The notes: generated from the letters alone by a model not told the origin. 64,000 bases of DNA from Enterobacteriaceae bacterium UBA7338 (GCA_002480085.1 DKPJ01000006.1:251451-315450), one strand, 5' to 3'; positions 50,252 through 60,369 are shown, counted from the stretch's first letter. A program made the numbers and translations.

Positions 50252-52333
50252 ATGCAGGGTCGGTTATTAGATGCTGTCCCGCTCAGTTCTTTAACCGGCG
50301 TTGGCGCGGCGCAAAGCAGCAAGCTGGCTAAAATCGGTTTAGTGAACGTCCAGGATCTGCTCCTGCATCTGCCGCTGCGCTATGAAGACCGCACCCATCT
50401 CTACCCTATCGCCGACCTGCTGCCGGGCGTCTATGCTACGGTTGAGGGCGAAGTGCTGAACAGCAATGTCACATTTGGCGGTCGTAAGATGATGACCTGC
50501 CAGATCAGTGACGGCAGCGGCATCCTGACGATGCGCTTTTTCAACTTCAACGCGGCGATGAAAAACAGCCTCTCGCCAGGCCGCCGCGTGCTGGCCTACG
50601 GCGAGGCGAAGCGCGGCAAGTACGGCGCGGAGATGATCCACCCCGAGTACCGTATTCAGGGCGATCTCAGCACCCCGGAGCTGCAGGAGACCCTGACGCC
50701 GGTCTATCCCACTACCGAAGGCATTAAGCAGGGAACGCTGCGCAAGCTGACCGATCAGGCACTGGATCTGCTCGACACCTGCGCCATTGCGGAACTGCTG
50801 CCGCCTGAATTAGCCCAAGGGATGATGACCCTGCCGGAGGCGCTGCGCACGCTGCACCGTCCGCCGCCGACGCTACAGCTGACCGATTTAGAGCACGGCC
50901 AGCACCCCGCCCAGCGCCGCCTGATCCTTGAAGAGCTGCTGGCGCACAACCTCAGTATGCTGGCGTTACGCGCCGGGGCGCAGCGTTTCCATGCCCAGTC
51001 GCTGAAGGCCAACGATACGTTAAAAAACCAGCTGCTGGCGGCCCTGCCGTTTAAGCCCACCGCCGCTCAGGCGCGGGTCACGGCAGAGATCGAGCGCGAT
51101 ATGGCGCTGGATATCCCCATGATGCGCCTGGTGCAGGGGGACGTTGGCTCGGGTAAAACGCTGGTGGCCGCGCTGGCCGCATTGCGTGCTATTGCCAACG
51201 GCAAGCAGGTGGGGCTGATGGCGCCTACCGAGCTGCTGGCCGAGCAGCACGCCAACAACTTCCGCAGCTGGTTTGAACCGCTGGGAATCGAAGTGGGCTG
51301 GCTGGCGGGCAAGCAGAAGGGCAAGGCCCGCCTTGCGCAGCAGGAAGCGATTGCCAGCGGCCAGGTGCAGATGGTGGTCGGTACGCACGCTATTTTTCAG
51401 GAGCAGGTGCAGTTTAACGGCCTGGCGCTGGTGATTATCGATGAGCAGCACCGCTTTGGCGTCCACCAGCGGCTGGCGCTGCGGGAGAAGGGCCAGCAGC
51501 AGGGCTTCCATCCGCATCAGCTGATCATGACCGCCACCCCGATTCCCCGAACCCTGGCGATGACCGCCTACGCCGATCTCGATACCTCGGTGATCGACGA
51601 GCTGCCGCCGGGACGTACCCCGGTCACCACCGTGGCAATTGCCGATACCCGCCGCAGCGAAATTATCGATCGCGTGCGTCATGCCTGCACCAATGAAGGC
51701 CGTCAGGCCTACTGGGTCTGCACCCTGATCGAGGAGTCCGACCTGCTGGAGGCCCAGGCCGCCGAAGCGACGTGGGAGGAGCTGAAGCTGGCCCTGCCAG
51801 AGCTAAACGTTGGGCTGGTCCACGGTCGTATGAAGCCCGCCGAGAAGCAGGCGGTGATGCAAGCGTTCAAGCAGGGCGAGCTGCATCTGCTGGTGGCAAC
51901 CACGGTCATTGAAGTGGGCGTAGACGTACCCAACGCCAGCCTGATGATCATCGAGAACCCCGAGCGCCTCGGTCTTGCGCAACTCCACCAGCTGCGAGGC
52001 CGCGTTGGCCGGGGTGCGGTTGCCTCCCACTGCGTGCTGCTCTACAAATCCCCGCTCTCTAAAACGGCGCAGAAGCGTTTGCAGGTGCTGCGCGACAGCA
52101 ATGACGGCTTTGTGATTGCGCAAAAGGATCTGGAGATCCGCGGTCCCGGCGAGCTGCTCGGTACCCGCCAGACCGGCAACGCCGAGTTTAAGGTCGCCGA
52201 CCTGCTGCGCGACCGGGCGATGATCCCGGAAGTACAGCGTCTCGCCCGCCATATTCATGAACGCTACCCGGAGCAGGCTGCAGCATTAATCGAACGCTGG
52301 ATGCCAGAAACCGAGCGTTATTCCAACGCCTGA
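50252..52333 (+). CDS. recG: ATP-dependent DNA helicase RecG
   Basis: Branch-migrating helicase that regresses forks and processes Holliday junctions and R-loops. 693 aa as in E. coli. N-terminal wedge/OB domain (about 60-150), Walker A QGDVGSGKTLVAALAALRA (about 290-308), DEQH box (VIIDEQHRFGVHQR), motif III MTATPIPRTLAMT, motif VI QLHQLRGRVGRG. Last of rpoZ-spoT-trmH-recG. Confidence 0.98.
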   Translation: MQGRLLDAVPLSSLTGVGAAQSSKLAKIGLVNVQDLLLHLPLRYEDRTHLYPIADLLPGVYATVEGEVLNSNVTFGGRKMMTCQISDGSGILTMRFFNFNAAMKNSLSPGRRVLAYGEAKRGKYGAEMIHPEYRIQGDLSTPELQETLTPVYPTTEGIKQGTLRKLTDQALDLLDTCAIAELLPPELAQGMMTLPEALRTLHRPPPTLQLTDLEHGQHPAQRRLILEELLAHNLSMLALRAGAQRFHAQSLKANDTLKNQLLAALPFKPTAAQARVTAEIERDMALDIPMMRLVQGDVGSGKTLVAALAALRAIANGKQVGLMAPTELLAEQHANNFRSWFEPLGIEVGWLAGKQKGKARLAQQEAIASGQVQMVVGTHAIFQEQVQFNGLALVIIDEQHRFGVHQRLALREKGQQQGFHPHQLIMTATPIPRTLAMTAYADLDTSVIDELPPGRTPVTTVAIADTRRSEIIDRVRHACTNEGRQAYWVCTLIEESDLLEAQAAEATWEELKLALPELNVGLVHGRMKPAEKQAVMQAFKQGELHLLVATTVIEVGVDVPNASLMIIENPERLGLAQLHQLRGRVGRGAVASHCVLLYKSPLSKTAQKRLQVLRDSNDGFVIAQKDLEIRGPGELLGTRQTGNAEFKVADLLRDRAMIPEVQRLARHIHERYPEQAAALIERWMPETERYSNA

Positions 52334-52436
52334 TAACGTCCCTCAGAAACACCTTGTAAAATTTATAAATGCAATCGTTTGCTTTTATGAGTCGCTCAGC
52401 TAAAATGCCCGCTTTTCCACCGTGGAATTGCCTGAG

Positions 52437-53828
52437 ATGTCCGTTAACACCCTCGAGTCTAAAGATGCGCAACCGGTTGCGCAGCCACACAATAGCGAAC
52501 TGATCTACCGTCTGGAAGATCGCCCGCCGCTGGCGCAAACCCTTTTTGCCGCCTGCCAGCACCTGCTGGCGATGTTTGTTGCGGTCATTACTCCGGCACT
52601 GCTGATCTGCCAGGCGCTGGGCCTGCCCGCACAGGATACGCAGCACATCATCAGCATGTCGCTGTTCGCCTCAGGCGTGGCCTCGATTATCCAGATTAAA
52701 GCCTGGGGTCCTGTTGGCTCAGGCCTGCTCTCGATTCAGGGCACCAGCTTCAACTTCGTCGCCCCGTTGATTATGGGCGGCACGGCGCTGAAAACCGGCG
52801 GCGCGGACGTCCCGACGATGATGGCGGCGCTGTTCGGCACCCTGATGCTGGCGAGCTGCACCGAGATGGTCATCTCCCGCGTGCTGCACCTTGCTCGCCG
52901 GGTGATCACCCCGCTGGTCTCCGGCGTGGTAGTGATGATTATCGGCTTGTCGCTGATTCAGGTTGGCCTGACCTCCATCGGCGGCGGCTACGGCGCAATG
53001 GCGGATCACACCTTCGGCGCACCGAAAAACCTGCTGCTGGCGGGCGTGGTGCTGGCCGTGATCATCCTCCTGAACCGCCAGCGTAACCCTTACCTGCGCG
53101 TGGCCTCACTGGTGATCGCCATGGCGGTAGGCTACCTGCTGGCCTGGTGGATGGGCATGCTGCCGCAGAACAGCGCCCCGACCAGCAGCGACCTGGTCAT
53201 GATCCCGACCCCGCTCTACTACGGCCTGGGCATCGACTGGAGCCTGCTCCTGCCGCTGATGCTGGTATTCATGATCACCTCCCTCGAAACCATCGGCGAC
53301 ATCACCGCCACCTCCGACGTCTCTGAGCAGCCGGTCTCCGGTCCGCTCTATATGAAGCGTCTGAAGGGCGGCGTGCTGGCTAACGGCCTGAACTCCTTTG
53401 TTTCGGCGGTGTTCAACACCTTCCCCAACTCCTGCTTTGGCCAGAACAACGGCGTGATCCAGCTGACCGGCGTTGCCAGCCGCTACGTCGGTTTTATCGT
53501 GGCGCTGATGCTGATCGTGCTCGGCCTCTTCCCGGCCGTGAGCGGCTTCGTCCAGCACATTCCTGAGCCGGTACTCGGCGGTGCAACGCTGGTGATGTTC
53601 GGCACCATCGCCGCCTCCGGGGTGCGTATCGTCTCCCGCGAGCCGCTGAACCGCCGCGCGATCATGATTATCGCCCTCTCGCTGGCCGTCGGCCTCGGCG
53701 TATCCCAGCAGCCGCTGATCCTGCAGTTTGCGCCGGACTGGCTGAAAAACCTGCTCTCCTCCGGCATCGCCGCGGGCGGTATTACCGCTATCGTGCTGAA
53801 CCTCGTCTTCCCGCCAGAGAAGAACTAG
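52437..53828 (+). CDS. xanP: Xanthine permease XanP
   Basis: NCS2 proton symporter for xanthine. ATG 52437 (MSVNTLESKDAQPV) gives 463 aa as in E. coli; a GTG at 52422 would add five. About 14 membrane segments. Family motifs SIQGTSFNFVAPLI, ITSLETIGDITATSDVSEQPVSG and NTFPNSCFGQNNGVIQLTGVASR (the NCS2 signature Asn-Gln region). Preceded by about 100 bases of AT-rich leader. Confidence 0.96.
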   Translation: MSVNTLESKDAQPVAQPHNSELIYRLEDRPPLAQTLFAACQHLLAMFVAVITPALLICQALGLPAQDTQHIISMSLFASGVASIIQIKAWGPVGSGLLSIQGTSFNFVAPLIMGGTALKTGGADVPTMMAALFGTLMLASCTEMVISRVLHLARRVITPLVSGVVVMIIGLSLIQVGLTSIGGGYGAMADHTFGAPKNLLLAGVVLAVIILLNRQRNPYLRVASLVIAMAVGYLLAWWMGMLPQNSAPTSSDLVMIPTPLYYGLGIDWSLLLPLMLVFMITSLETIGDITATSDVSEQPVSGPLYMKRLKGGVLANGLNSFVSAVFNTFPNSCFGQNNGVIQLTGVASRYVGFIVALMLIVLGLFPAVSGFVQHIPEPVLGGATLVMFGTIAASGVRIVSREPLNRRAIMIIALSLAVGLGVSQQPLILQFAPDWLKNLLSSGIAAGGITAIVLNLVFPPEKN

Positions 53829-53948
53829 TCCCCCGCGCGGCAGCGGTATTCACCCGCTGCCGCCGTAACACTGTCTCACCATTCCTTCCTTGAGCATTGC
53901 GCATAAATCGTGCATAAATTCCTTGTATGCTCACCGGGAAGGAAGACC

Positions 53949-55628
53949 ATGAAACTGATTGGAAAAGTGCTGCTCTACATCGCGATCGCCCTGCTGCTGG
54001 TGATCCTGGCCTGCTATTTTCTGGTTCAGACGCGCTGGGGTGCAACGCAGGTCGGCAAGTGGATCAGCAGCAATACCGACTACCACCTCGCCTTTGACGC
54101 CGCCGATCACCGCTTCTCTTCACCTTCCCATCTGCTGCTCAAAAACGTCAACTTCGGTCGCAAAGGCCAGCCCGCAACGCTGGAGGCGAAGAGCGTGGAC
54201 ATCGGCTTCAGCAGCCGCCAGTTCACCGATCCGCTGCACGCGGACACCATCCTGCTCCAGGAGGGGACGCTTAACCTCTCACCTGCCACCGCGCCGCTGC
54301 CGCTGAAGGCCGACCGCCTGCTGCTGAGCGACATGGCCTTTAACAGCCCGGCCACCGGCTGGGATCTCAGCGCCCAGCGGGTAACCGGCGGCATCACGCC
54401 CTGGGAGCCGGTGGCGGGCAACGTGATGGGCAGCAAAGCGCAGATTCAGTTCAGCGCCGGCTCGATGACGCTGAACGGTGTCCCCGTCAGCAACGTGCTG
54501 ATTCAGGGCAGCATCGATAACAGCGATGTGACTCTGACTACCATCGGTGCGGATATGGCGCGCGGCTCGCTCACCGGCACGGCCCGTCGCACCGCTGACG
54601 GGGGCTGGATTGTCGATAGCCTGCGCCTGAACGACATCCGCCTACAGAGCGATAAATCCCTGACCGATTTCTTCGCCCCGCTGACCACCCTGCCCTCGCT
54701 GCAGATTGGCCGTCTTGAGGTGACCGATGCCCGCCTGCAGGGACCGGACTGGGCGGTGACCGATCTCGACCTCAGCGCCCGCGCGCTGACCCTAACGAAG
54801 GGCGACTGGCAGAGCGAGGATGGCCGACTGGCAATGAACGCCAGCGAGTTTATCTTTGGCTCGCTGCATCTCTTCGATCCGATTTTTAACGCCGAGTTCT
54901 CCCCGCAGGGCATCGCGCTGCGCCAGTTCACCTCCCGCTGGGAGGGCGGCATGGTGCGAACCTCGGGCAACTGGCTGCGGGATGGCAAAGCGCTGGTGCT
55001 GGACGACGCGGCGATAGCCGGTCTGGAATATACCCTGCCGACCAACTGGAAACAGCTGTGGATGGATCGGCTCCCCGGCTGGCTGAACAGCGTGACGCTA
55101 AAAAGGTTCAGTGCCAGCCGTAACCTGGTGATCGATATCGATCCTGCGTTTCCGTGGCAGATCACCGCTCTGGATGGTTACGGTGCAAACTTACAGCTGG
55201 CAAGGGATCGCCAGTGGGGCGTGTGGGGCGGCAGCGCCAAGCTCAACGCCGCTGCGGCAACCTTTAACCGCGTCGATGTTCGCCGCCCTTCGCTGGCGCT
55301 GGCCGCCGACCGCAGCACGGTCACCATCAGCGAGCTGAGCGCCTTTACCGGCCAGGGCCTGCTGGAGGGAACCGCGACCGTTTCACAGGGACCGGAGCGG
55401 CAGGTGAACGTTAACCTCAACGGGCGCGGCATTCCGCTCAGCATATTGCAGCAGTGGGGCTGGCCTGCTCTGCCCCTCTCCGGCGGCGGTAATATCCAGC
55501 TCACCGCCACCGGCAGGGTCAACGCTGATGCACCGCTGAAGCCAACGGTGAACGGCGAATTAAAAGCGATCGACGTGATGAAACAGCAGCTCACCCAGAC
55601 GATGCGCAACGGCGAAATCGTGCAGTAA
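53949..55628 (+). CDS. yicH: AsmA-family protein YicH
   Basis: 559-aa protein anchored by one N-terminal membrane segment (GKVLLYIAIALLLVILACYFLV, about 5-26) with a long periplasmic beta-rich body, as in the AsmA/TamB-like lipid-transfer family. ATG 53949 (MKLIGKVLLY) is chosen by homology and the GGGAAGGAAG upstream; an ATG at 53910 adds 13 residues. Slightly shorter than E. coli YicH (569) at the C-terminus. Convergent with yicI. Confidence 0.92.
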   Translation: MKLIGKVLLYIAIALLLVILACYFLVQTRWGATQVGKWISSNTDYHLAFDAADHRFSSPSHLLLKNVNFGRKGQPATLEAKSVDIGFSSRQFTDPLHADTILLQEGTLNLSPATAPLPLKADRLLLSDMAFNSPATGWDLSAQRVTGGITPWEPVAGNVMGSKAQIQFSAGSMTLNGVPVSNVLIQGSIDNSDVTLTTIGADMARGSLTGTARRTADGGWIVDSLRLNDIRLQSDKSLTDFFAPLTTLPSLQIGRLEVTDARLQGPDWAVTDLDLSARALTLTKGDWQSEDGRLAMNASEFIFGSLHLFDPIFNAEFSPQGIALRQFTSRWEGGMVRTSGNWLRDGKALVLDDAAIAGLEYTLPTNWKQLWMDRLPGWLNSVTLKRFSASRNLVIDIDPAFPWQITALDGYGANLQLARDRQWGVWGGSAKLNAAAATFNRVDVRRPSLALAADRSTVTISELSAFTGQGLLEGTATVSQGPERQVNVNLNGRGIPLSILQQWGWPALPLSGGGNIQLTATGRVNADAPLKPTVNGELKAIDVMKQQLTQTMRNGEIVQ

Positions 55629-55641
55629 ATGTTTAGCGGGT

Positions 55642-57960
55642 TTACAGCTCGATCGCGAGCGTATTCCCTTCGGCGGTTACTACCACGCCCCACTCGCTGC
55701 CAGCGGATGTGCCGCCTTGCACGTCGCCAATCTTCTGCACGTTGCGCAGGCAGAGCGTCCAATCCTGCGCTTCGCCGGAACCCACTACGCGCACTATATT
55801 GCCCTCGCGCTTCGTCTTCAGGGTAAACATCACCGCGCCGTCTTCCCCCGGCACCTCGCAGATGGCCTCATGACCATCCTCCAGGGCAAAGAGCTGGAAG
55901 GCCGTCCCCTCATGCCACGCGTAGTCAGGCCGCTGGTCGTTGCTTCCCAGCGCCAGCAGCGTGTTGTTGCGCACATAGACCGGCAGGCTCATAAAGTCGT
56001 GCTGCTGTCTGTGCCAGCGGCTGCCCTGCACCTCATCGTTGCGCCACAGGTGCGTCCAGCGCCCCTCCGGTAGATAGAACTGCACGTCGCCCGCCTCGGA
56101 GAAGACCGGCGCAACCAGCACGCCGTCGCCGAGCATATACTGGCGGTCAAGGTAGTCGCAGGCCGGATCGTCCGGGAACTCCAGCATCATTGCTCGCAGC
56201 ATCGGGGTACCCTGCTCACGGGCCAGCGCCGCCTGGCGATAGAGATAAGGCATCATGCGGCATTTCAGCTGGGTAAAGTGGCGCACCACGTCGCAGGACT
56301 CTTCATCATAGGCCCAGGGCACGCGGTAGGATTTGCTGCCGTGCAGGCGGCTGTGGCTGGAGAGCAGCCCGAATGCGCACCAGCGCTTATAGACATGCGC
56401 CGGGGCGGTATTCTCAAAGCCGCCGATGTCGTGACTCCAGAAGCCAAACCCGGAGAGACCAATCGACAGCCCGCCGCGCAGGCTCTCCGCCATCGACTCA
56501 TAGTTGGCGTAGCAGTCGCCGCCCCAGTGCACCGGGAACTGCTGCGCGCCTACCGAAGCCGAGCGGGCAAACAGCACCGCCTCGCGCTCGCCCACCGTCT
56601 CTTTCAGCACGTTCCACACCAGCTCGTTGTAGATATAGGCATAGTGGTTGTGCATCTTCTGCGGATCGGCGCCATCGAACCATTGAACGTCGGTAGGAAT
56701 GCGTTCGCCAAAGTCAGTCTTGAAGCAGTCAACACCGATCGCCACCAGCTTCTTCAGCTCGTCGGCATACCAGCGGCAGGCTTCGGGATTGGTAAAGTCA
56801 TAGATTGCCAGCCCCGGCTGCCACTTGTCCCACTGCCAGAGCGAGCCATCCGGGCGCTTAAGCAGGTAGCCCTTCTCCTTCAGCTCCTTAAAGCGCGGCG
56901 ACTTCTGGCCAATATAGGGGTTGATCCAGACGCAGATTTTCAGCCCCTTCGCTTTCAGGCGGCGGATCATCCCCTCTGGATCCGGGAAGGTCACCGGGTC
57001 CCACTCAAAATCGCACCACTGGAAGGCCTTCATCCAGAAGCAGTCGAAGTGGAAGACATGCAGAGGCAGATTGCGCTCGGCCATGCCGTCGATAAAGCTG
57101 TTTACCGTGGCCTCGTCGTAGTTGGTGGTAAACGAGGTGGTCAGCCAGAGGCCAAACGACCACGCGGGCGGCAGCGCCGGACGGCCGGTGAGCTGCGTGT
57201 AGCGGTTCAGGACATCCTTCGGCGTCGGGCCGTCGATCACGAAGTACTCAAGGTGCTCACCCTCTACGCTGAACTGTACCTTCGACACCTTCTCCGATCC
57301 CACCTCAAAGGAGACGCACTCGGGATGGTTCACCAATACGCCGTAGCCGCGATTGGTGAGGTAGAAGGGGATATTCTTGTACGCCTGCTCGGTGCTGGTG
57401 CCGCCGTCGCGGTTCCAGGTCTCCACCGTCTGGCCGTTGCGCACCAGGGCGGTAAAGCGTTCGCCCAGGCCATAGACCGCCTCTCCGACACCCAGATCCA
57501 GCCGCTCGAACAGGTAGTTTTTCCCGTGATGCGCATCCTGCACGTAGCCGCTGTTCTTCAGCTGGCTGCCGGTGATCCGCACGCCGTTGCGTAGAAAATC
57601 CAGCGACCAGGTTTCGCCTTTGGTCACCCGTGCGGTGAGGTTGCCGGAGGTCAGGGATGCGAACGCCTCGCTGTTTTGCAGCTCGACCTCAACGCCTTTT
57701 TGCACATTCAACGGGTAGTGCGGGCCGTTATCCAGTGCGCCCTGGAAGTGTTCCATCCGTACGCCGATCGCGCCCTCCTGCGGCGAGAAGAGACGCAGGG
57801 TAAACAGGGGCGTATCCAGCTGCCACGTCCGCTCGCGTACGTCGCGCGGCGCGGCATGGATCAGCAGCTCGCTGCCCTGCTGCTCCACGTCAAAGACCTG
57901 CACCGGAGAGATCACGTTAAGGCCGGGTTGAATAAGCCAGTTTCCATCACTGATTTTCAT
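55642..57960 (-). CDS. yicI: Alpha-xylosidase YicI
   Basis: GH31 glycosidase releasing xylose from isoprimeverose-type alpha-xylosides; cytoplasmic. 772 aa as in E. coli. Nucleophile Asp in CFKTDFGERIP, acid/base Asp in HWGGDCYANYESM, substrate-site WKLPLHVFHFDCFWMK-like region (LPLHVFHFDCFWMKAFQWCDFEW). Second gene of yicJI, 12 bases after the transporter gene. Confidence 0.98.
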   Translation of the reverse strand: MKISDGNWLIQPGLNVISPVQVFDVEQQGSELLIHAAPRDVRERTWQLDTPLFTLRLFSPQEGAIGVRMEHFQGALDNGPHYPLNVQKGVEVELQNSEAFASLTSGNLTARVTKGETWSLDFLRNGVRITGSQLKNSGYVQDAHHGKNYLFERLDLGVGEAVYGLGERFTALVRNGQTVETWNRDGGTSTEQAYKNIPFYLTNRGYGVLVNHPECVSFEVGSEKVSKVQFSVEGEHLEYFVIDGPTPKDVLNRYTQLTGRPALPPAWSFGLWLTTSFTTNYDEATVNSFIDGMAERNLPLHVFHFDCFWMKAFQWCDFEWDPVTFPDPEGMIRRLKAKGLKICVWINPYIGQKSPRFKELKEKGYLLKRPDGSLWQWDKWQPGLAIYDFTNPEACRWYADELKKLVAIGVDCFKTDFGERIPTDVQWFDGADPQKMHNHYAYIYNELVWNVLKETVGEREAVLFARSASVGAQQFPVHWGGDCYANYESMAESLRGGLSIGLSGFGFWSHDIGGFENTAPAHVYKRWCAFGLLSSHSRLHGSKSYRVPWAYDEESCDVVRHFTQLKCRMMPYLYRQAALAREQGTPMLRAMMLEFPDDPACDYLDRQYMLGDGVLVAPVFSEAGDVQFYLPEGRWTHLWRNDEVQGSRWHRQQHDFMSLPVYVRNNTLLALGSNDQRPDYAWHEGTAFQLFALEDGHEAICEVPGEDGAVMFTLKTKREGNIVRVVGSGEAQDWTLCLRNVQKIGDVQGGTSAGSEWGVVVTAEGNTLAIEL

Positions 57961-57972
57961 GCTCTGTTCCTT

Positions 57973-59367
57973 TTAATGCGTTAATTCTTTGCCGATCGAT
58001 TCCTGGTCAAACTCCTGCTGGTTGCGGCGTGCGCCCACGGCGAGCTGCTGCATCATGGCGGTCAGGAAGGGGGTCTTCAGGGTGTAGAAGCGTTTGGCAA
58101 TGATAGCGCTCAGCAGGTAGCAGACCGCCGGGACGAGGGTAAAGAGGGCAATAATGATGGTGATGGTGGTGCCGTTCTGCGCTTTCGCCGCCGCATCGTA
58201 ACCCCCGCCCGCCAGCGCCCAGCCGATCACCGCCCCGCCGAGGGCCAGGCCCAGCTTCAGCACGAACAGCGTGCCAGCGAAGCTGATCCCGGTCAGGCGT
58301 TTGCCGTTACACCACTCGCCGTAATCGACGGTGTCGGACATCATCACCCACTGGATCGGCGTCACCAGCTGGTGCAGGACGCCAATCACGAAGATAAAAC
58401 CAAACATGGTGATGCTGGCGCTCATCGGCACAAAGAACATCGCCACGCTCAGCACCGCCAGCGCCGCGTTGGTCCACCAGAAGACGCTGACCTTGCACTT
58501 CCAGTCGGTGAGCGGTTTTGCCAGCGCGCTGCCGATCAGGTTGCCGACGCAGTAGGTGGTGAGGAAGGCGACGAACACCTCCGGCTGGCCGAGGATCCAG
58601 GTGACGTAGTACATCATCGCCCCGCCGCGGACGCAGACCGCGAGGATATTTAACAGCGTCAGGAAGCCGACGATGCGCCACTGGTCGTTGTTCCAGATAT
58701 CGCGCAGATCTTCCCGCATTGGCGTGGTGCTCGGCGGCACCTGGATGCGCTCGCGGGTGGTAAAGAAGCAGAAGGCGAGCATCAGGAACGCCACTACCGA
58801 GAGCACCGCGATGCCGCCCTGGAAGCCCAGCGCCTTATTCTCGCCGCCGATGAGATGTACCAGCGGCATCATCAGCACCGTAGAGAGCATGCCGCCCGCG
58901 GTCGCCAGCACGAAGCGCCAGGACTGGAGCGAGATACGCTGGGTTGGGTCGTTGGTGATCACCCCGCCGAGCGCACAGTAGGGAATATTGACGACGGTGT
59001 AGAGGAGCGTCAGCAGCGTATAGGTGACGGCGGCGTAGACCAGCTTGCCGTTGTGGCTGAGGTCCGGCGTAGTGTAAGCCAGTACGCAGACGATGCCGAA
59101 GGGGATGGCGCCGAACAAAATCCACGGGCGGAACTTGCCCCAGCGGCTGCGGGTGCGGTCGGCAATCAGGCCCATACAGGGGTCGGAGATGGCGTCCAGC
59201 GCGCGAGCCAGCAGGAACATGGTGCCAACAAAGCCGGCAGGGATACCAAAGATATCGGTGTAGAAAAACATCATGTACAGCATGACGTTATCGAAGATGA
59301 TATGGCTGGCGGCGTCGCCCATGCCGTAGCCAATCTTCTCCTTTACAGAAATAATCTGACTCTTCAT
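57973..59367 (-). CDS. yicJ: Alpha-xyloside:cation symporter YicJ
   Basis: GPH-family (melibiose-carrier type) transporter of 464 aa (E. coli 460) with 12 predicted membrane segments. Typical GPH motifs: EKIGYGMGDAASHIIFDNVM, DAISDPCMGLIADRTRSRWGKFRPWI, and VMMSDTVDYGEWCNGKRLTGISFAG in the second half. It supplies substrate to YicI. The 290 bases between it and selC hold the yicJI promoter region, but no clear operator was seen. Confidence 0.95.
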   Translation of the reverse strand: MKSQIISVKEKIGYGMGDAASHIIFDNVMLYMMFFYTDIFGIPAGFVGTMFLLARALDAISDPCMGLIADRTRSRWGKFRPWILFGAIPFGIVCVLAYTTPDLSHNGKLVYAAVTYTLLTLLYTVVNIPYCALGGVITNDPTQRISLQSWRFVLATAGGMLSTVLMMPLVHLIGGENKALGFQGGIAVLSVVAFLMLAFCFFTTRERIQVPPSTTPMREDLRDIWNNDQWRIVGFLTLLNILAVCVRGGAMMYYVTWILGQPEVFVAFLTTYCVGNLIGSALAKPLTDWKCKVSVFWWTNAALAVLSVAMFFVPMSASITMFGFIFVIGVLHQLVTPIQWVMMSDTVDYGEWCNGKRLTGISFAGTLFVLKLGLALGGAVIGWALAGGGYDAAAKAQNGTTITIIIALFTLVPAVCYLLSAIIAKRFYTLKTPFLTAMMQQLAVGARRNQQEFDQESIGKELTH

Positions 59368-59621
59368 TTTTCTTATCCTTCAGGTAAGGAAACGTTCTGA
59401 GACCGGTTGCAGTCGTTGTAAACCATCCCCCTCAGCGCGGGTATTCCGTTTTCTGGTTATCAGATTACGATTCTTGTTTTCTGTGATCGCGGTAGGCTAA
59501 AAAAGGCAGATTAGATTGTAACTTGCGGAAACTATAGGGGTTTTAACTAAAATGGCGGACGGCAACGAAACGGGATAGTGAAAAAAGCGCTAATAGATGT
59601 GTGTAAAGTCAGGAAAGTAGC

Positions 59622-59627
59622 TATAAT
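59622..59627 (+). promoter_or_regulatory. -10 element of the selC promoter
   Basis: TATAAT at 59622-59627, followed by GCGCCCGCC, a GC-rich discriminator typical of stable-RNA promoters under stringent control, about 30 bases before the tRNA. The -35 region (around 59599-59605) is weak. Confidence 0.6.
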
Positions 59628-59657
59628 GCGCCCGCCTCCATGTAGCAATGCAGGCGC

Positions 59658-59752
59658 GGAAGATCGTCGTCTCCGGTGAGGCGGCTGGACTTCAAATCCA
59701 GTTGGGACCGCCAGCGGCCCCGGGCAGGTTCGACTCCTGTGATCTTCCGCCA
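59658..59752 (+). tRNA. selC: tRNA-Sec (UCA anticodon)
   Basis: 95-base selenocysteine tRNA, almost base for base the E. coli selC: acceptor GGAAGATC...GATCTTCC, encoded GCCA end, long variable arm (CCGCCAGCGGCCCCGGG area), and the anticodon loop CTTCAAA with TCA anticodon. It is the classic island insertion site in enterobacteria; an AT-rich cassette follows directly here. Confidence 0.98.
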
Positions 59753-59921
59753 AAAATGTTTTGTGTAATCTGGTTTCAATCTTGCCGTTGGTGAAGGAGC
59801 AACCTTCGAGTCAAGCAAGCATCAAGCAAATCTACTTGCTAAGCCCAGTACGGCCTTGAACAGAACCAATTACAGTTGTTCGGTTTAACCGAACAACTGC
59901 CTAACAAGGTATCACCAATGA
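59753..59921. other. selC downstream junction, with a 27-base palindrome
   Basis: No gene. It contains a near-perfect palindrome with 13-base arms, CAGTTGTTCGGTT (59873-59885) and AACCGAACAACTG (59887-59899), around a single T. No T run follows on either strand, so it is not a standard terminator. Two copies of tcaagcaa lie at about 59810-59830. No second copy of the tRNA 3' end was found within the window. Confidence 0.6.
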
Positions 59922-60365
59922 CTAAAACTCTCTTGCTAAGGTTATATAACCGTTAAACCTAATTGAACACTCATCATTGTTCATTAGGCTTGTGGCAATG
60001 AATACATCCCTTTTATTTTGTTTATTCAAATATATATACTTTGCCGTTATGCTCTTTACTCCATTATCATAAAGCGTTGAAAAATACTCCTCTTCAGAGA
60101 GGATTGCCTTGCCAGTCCCAGATTTATCGGATTCGTAATCAATGTGTGCCAATTGATTTGCAAACACAGAGGATATAGGAGAAACATCTATTATATCCAC
60201 TCGTGTTTTTTTTCTTTGAATTGAATCAGGCCTAATGTTTAAGTCCTTTGTTACTGAGTCAAAGAGACTTTGTTCCATCAATGCACCAACGGTGGCGCAA
60301 CCATAATGTTGCGCATGCGCAATGCAGGGGATTGAAATCAGCAAACAGAAATACCTTATGCTCAT
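59922..60365 (-). CDS. Secreted probable immunity protein to the Tlde1-like effector
   Basis: 147 aa with a clear signal peptide (MSIRYFCLLISIPCIAHA|QHYG), so it should be periplasmic, where a peptidoglycan-directed toxin acts. Mature part has two Cys (near residues 23 and 132), perhaps a disulfide. Not recognised by sequence. It starts four bases after the stop of the Tlde1-like gene and is the last gene of the hcp operon, which is the usual place of the immunity gene (Tldi1 in Salmonella). Function inferred from position and export signal. Confidence 0.65.
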   Translation of the reverse strand: MSIRYFCLLISIPCIAHAQHYGCATVGALMEQSLFDSVTKDLNIRPDSIQRKKTRVDIIDVSPISSVFANQLAHIDYESDKSGTGKAILSEEEYFSTLYDNGVKSITAKYIYLNKQNKRDVFIATSLMNNDECSIRFNGYITLAREF

Positions 60366-60369
60366 AAGG

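Noticed and set aside
53839..53863. Hairpin after xanP as a terminator
   Set aside because: The stem GCGGCAGCGG / CCGCTGCCGC is good, but no T run follows on either strand.
56278..57594. 438-codon open frame antisense to yicI
   Set aside because: It is the mirror of a GC-rich coding region; yicI on the other strand has full GH31 homology and catalytic residues.
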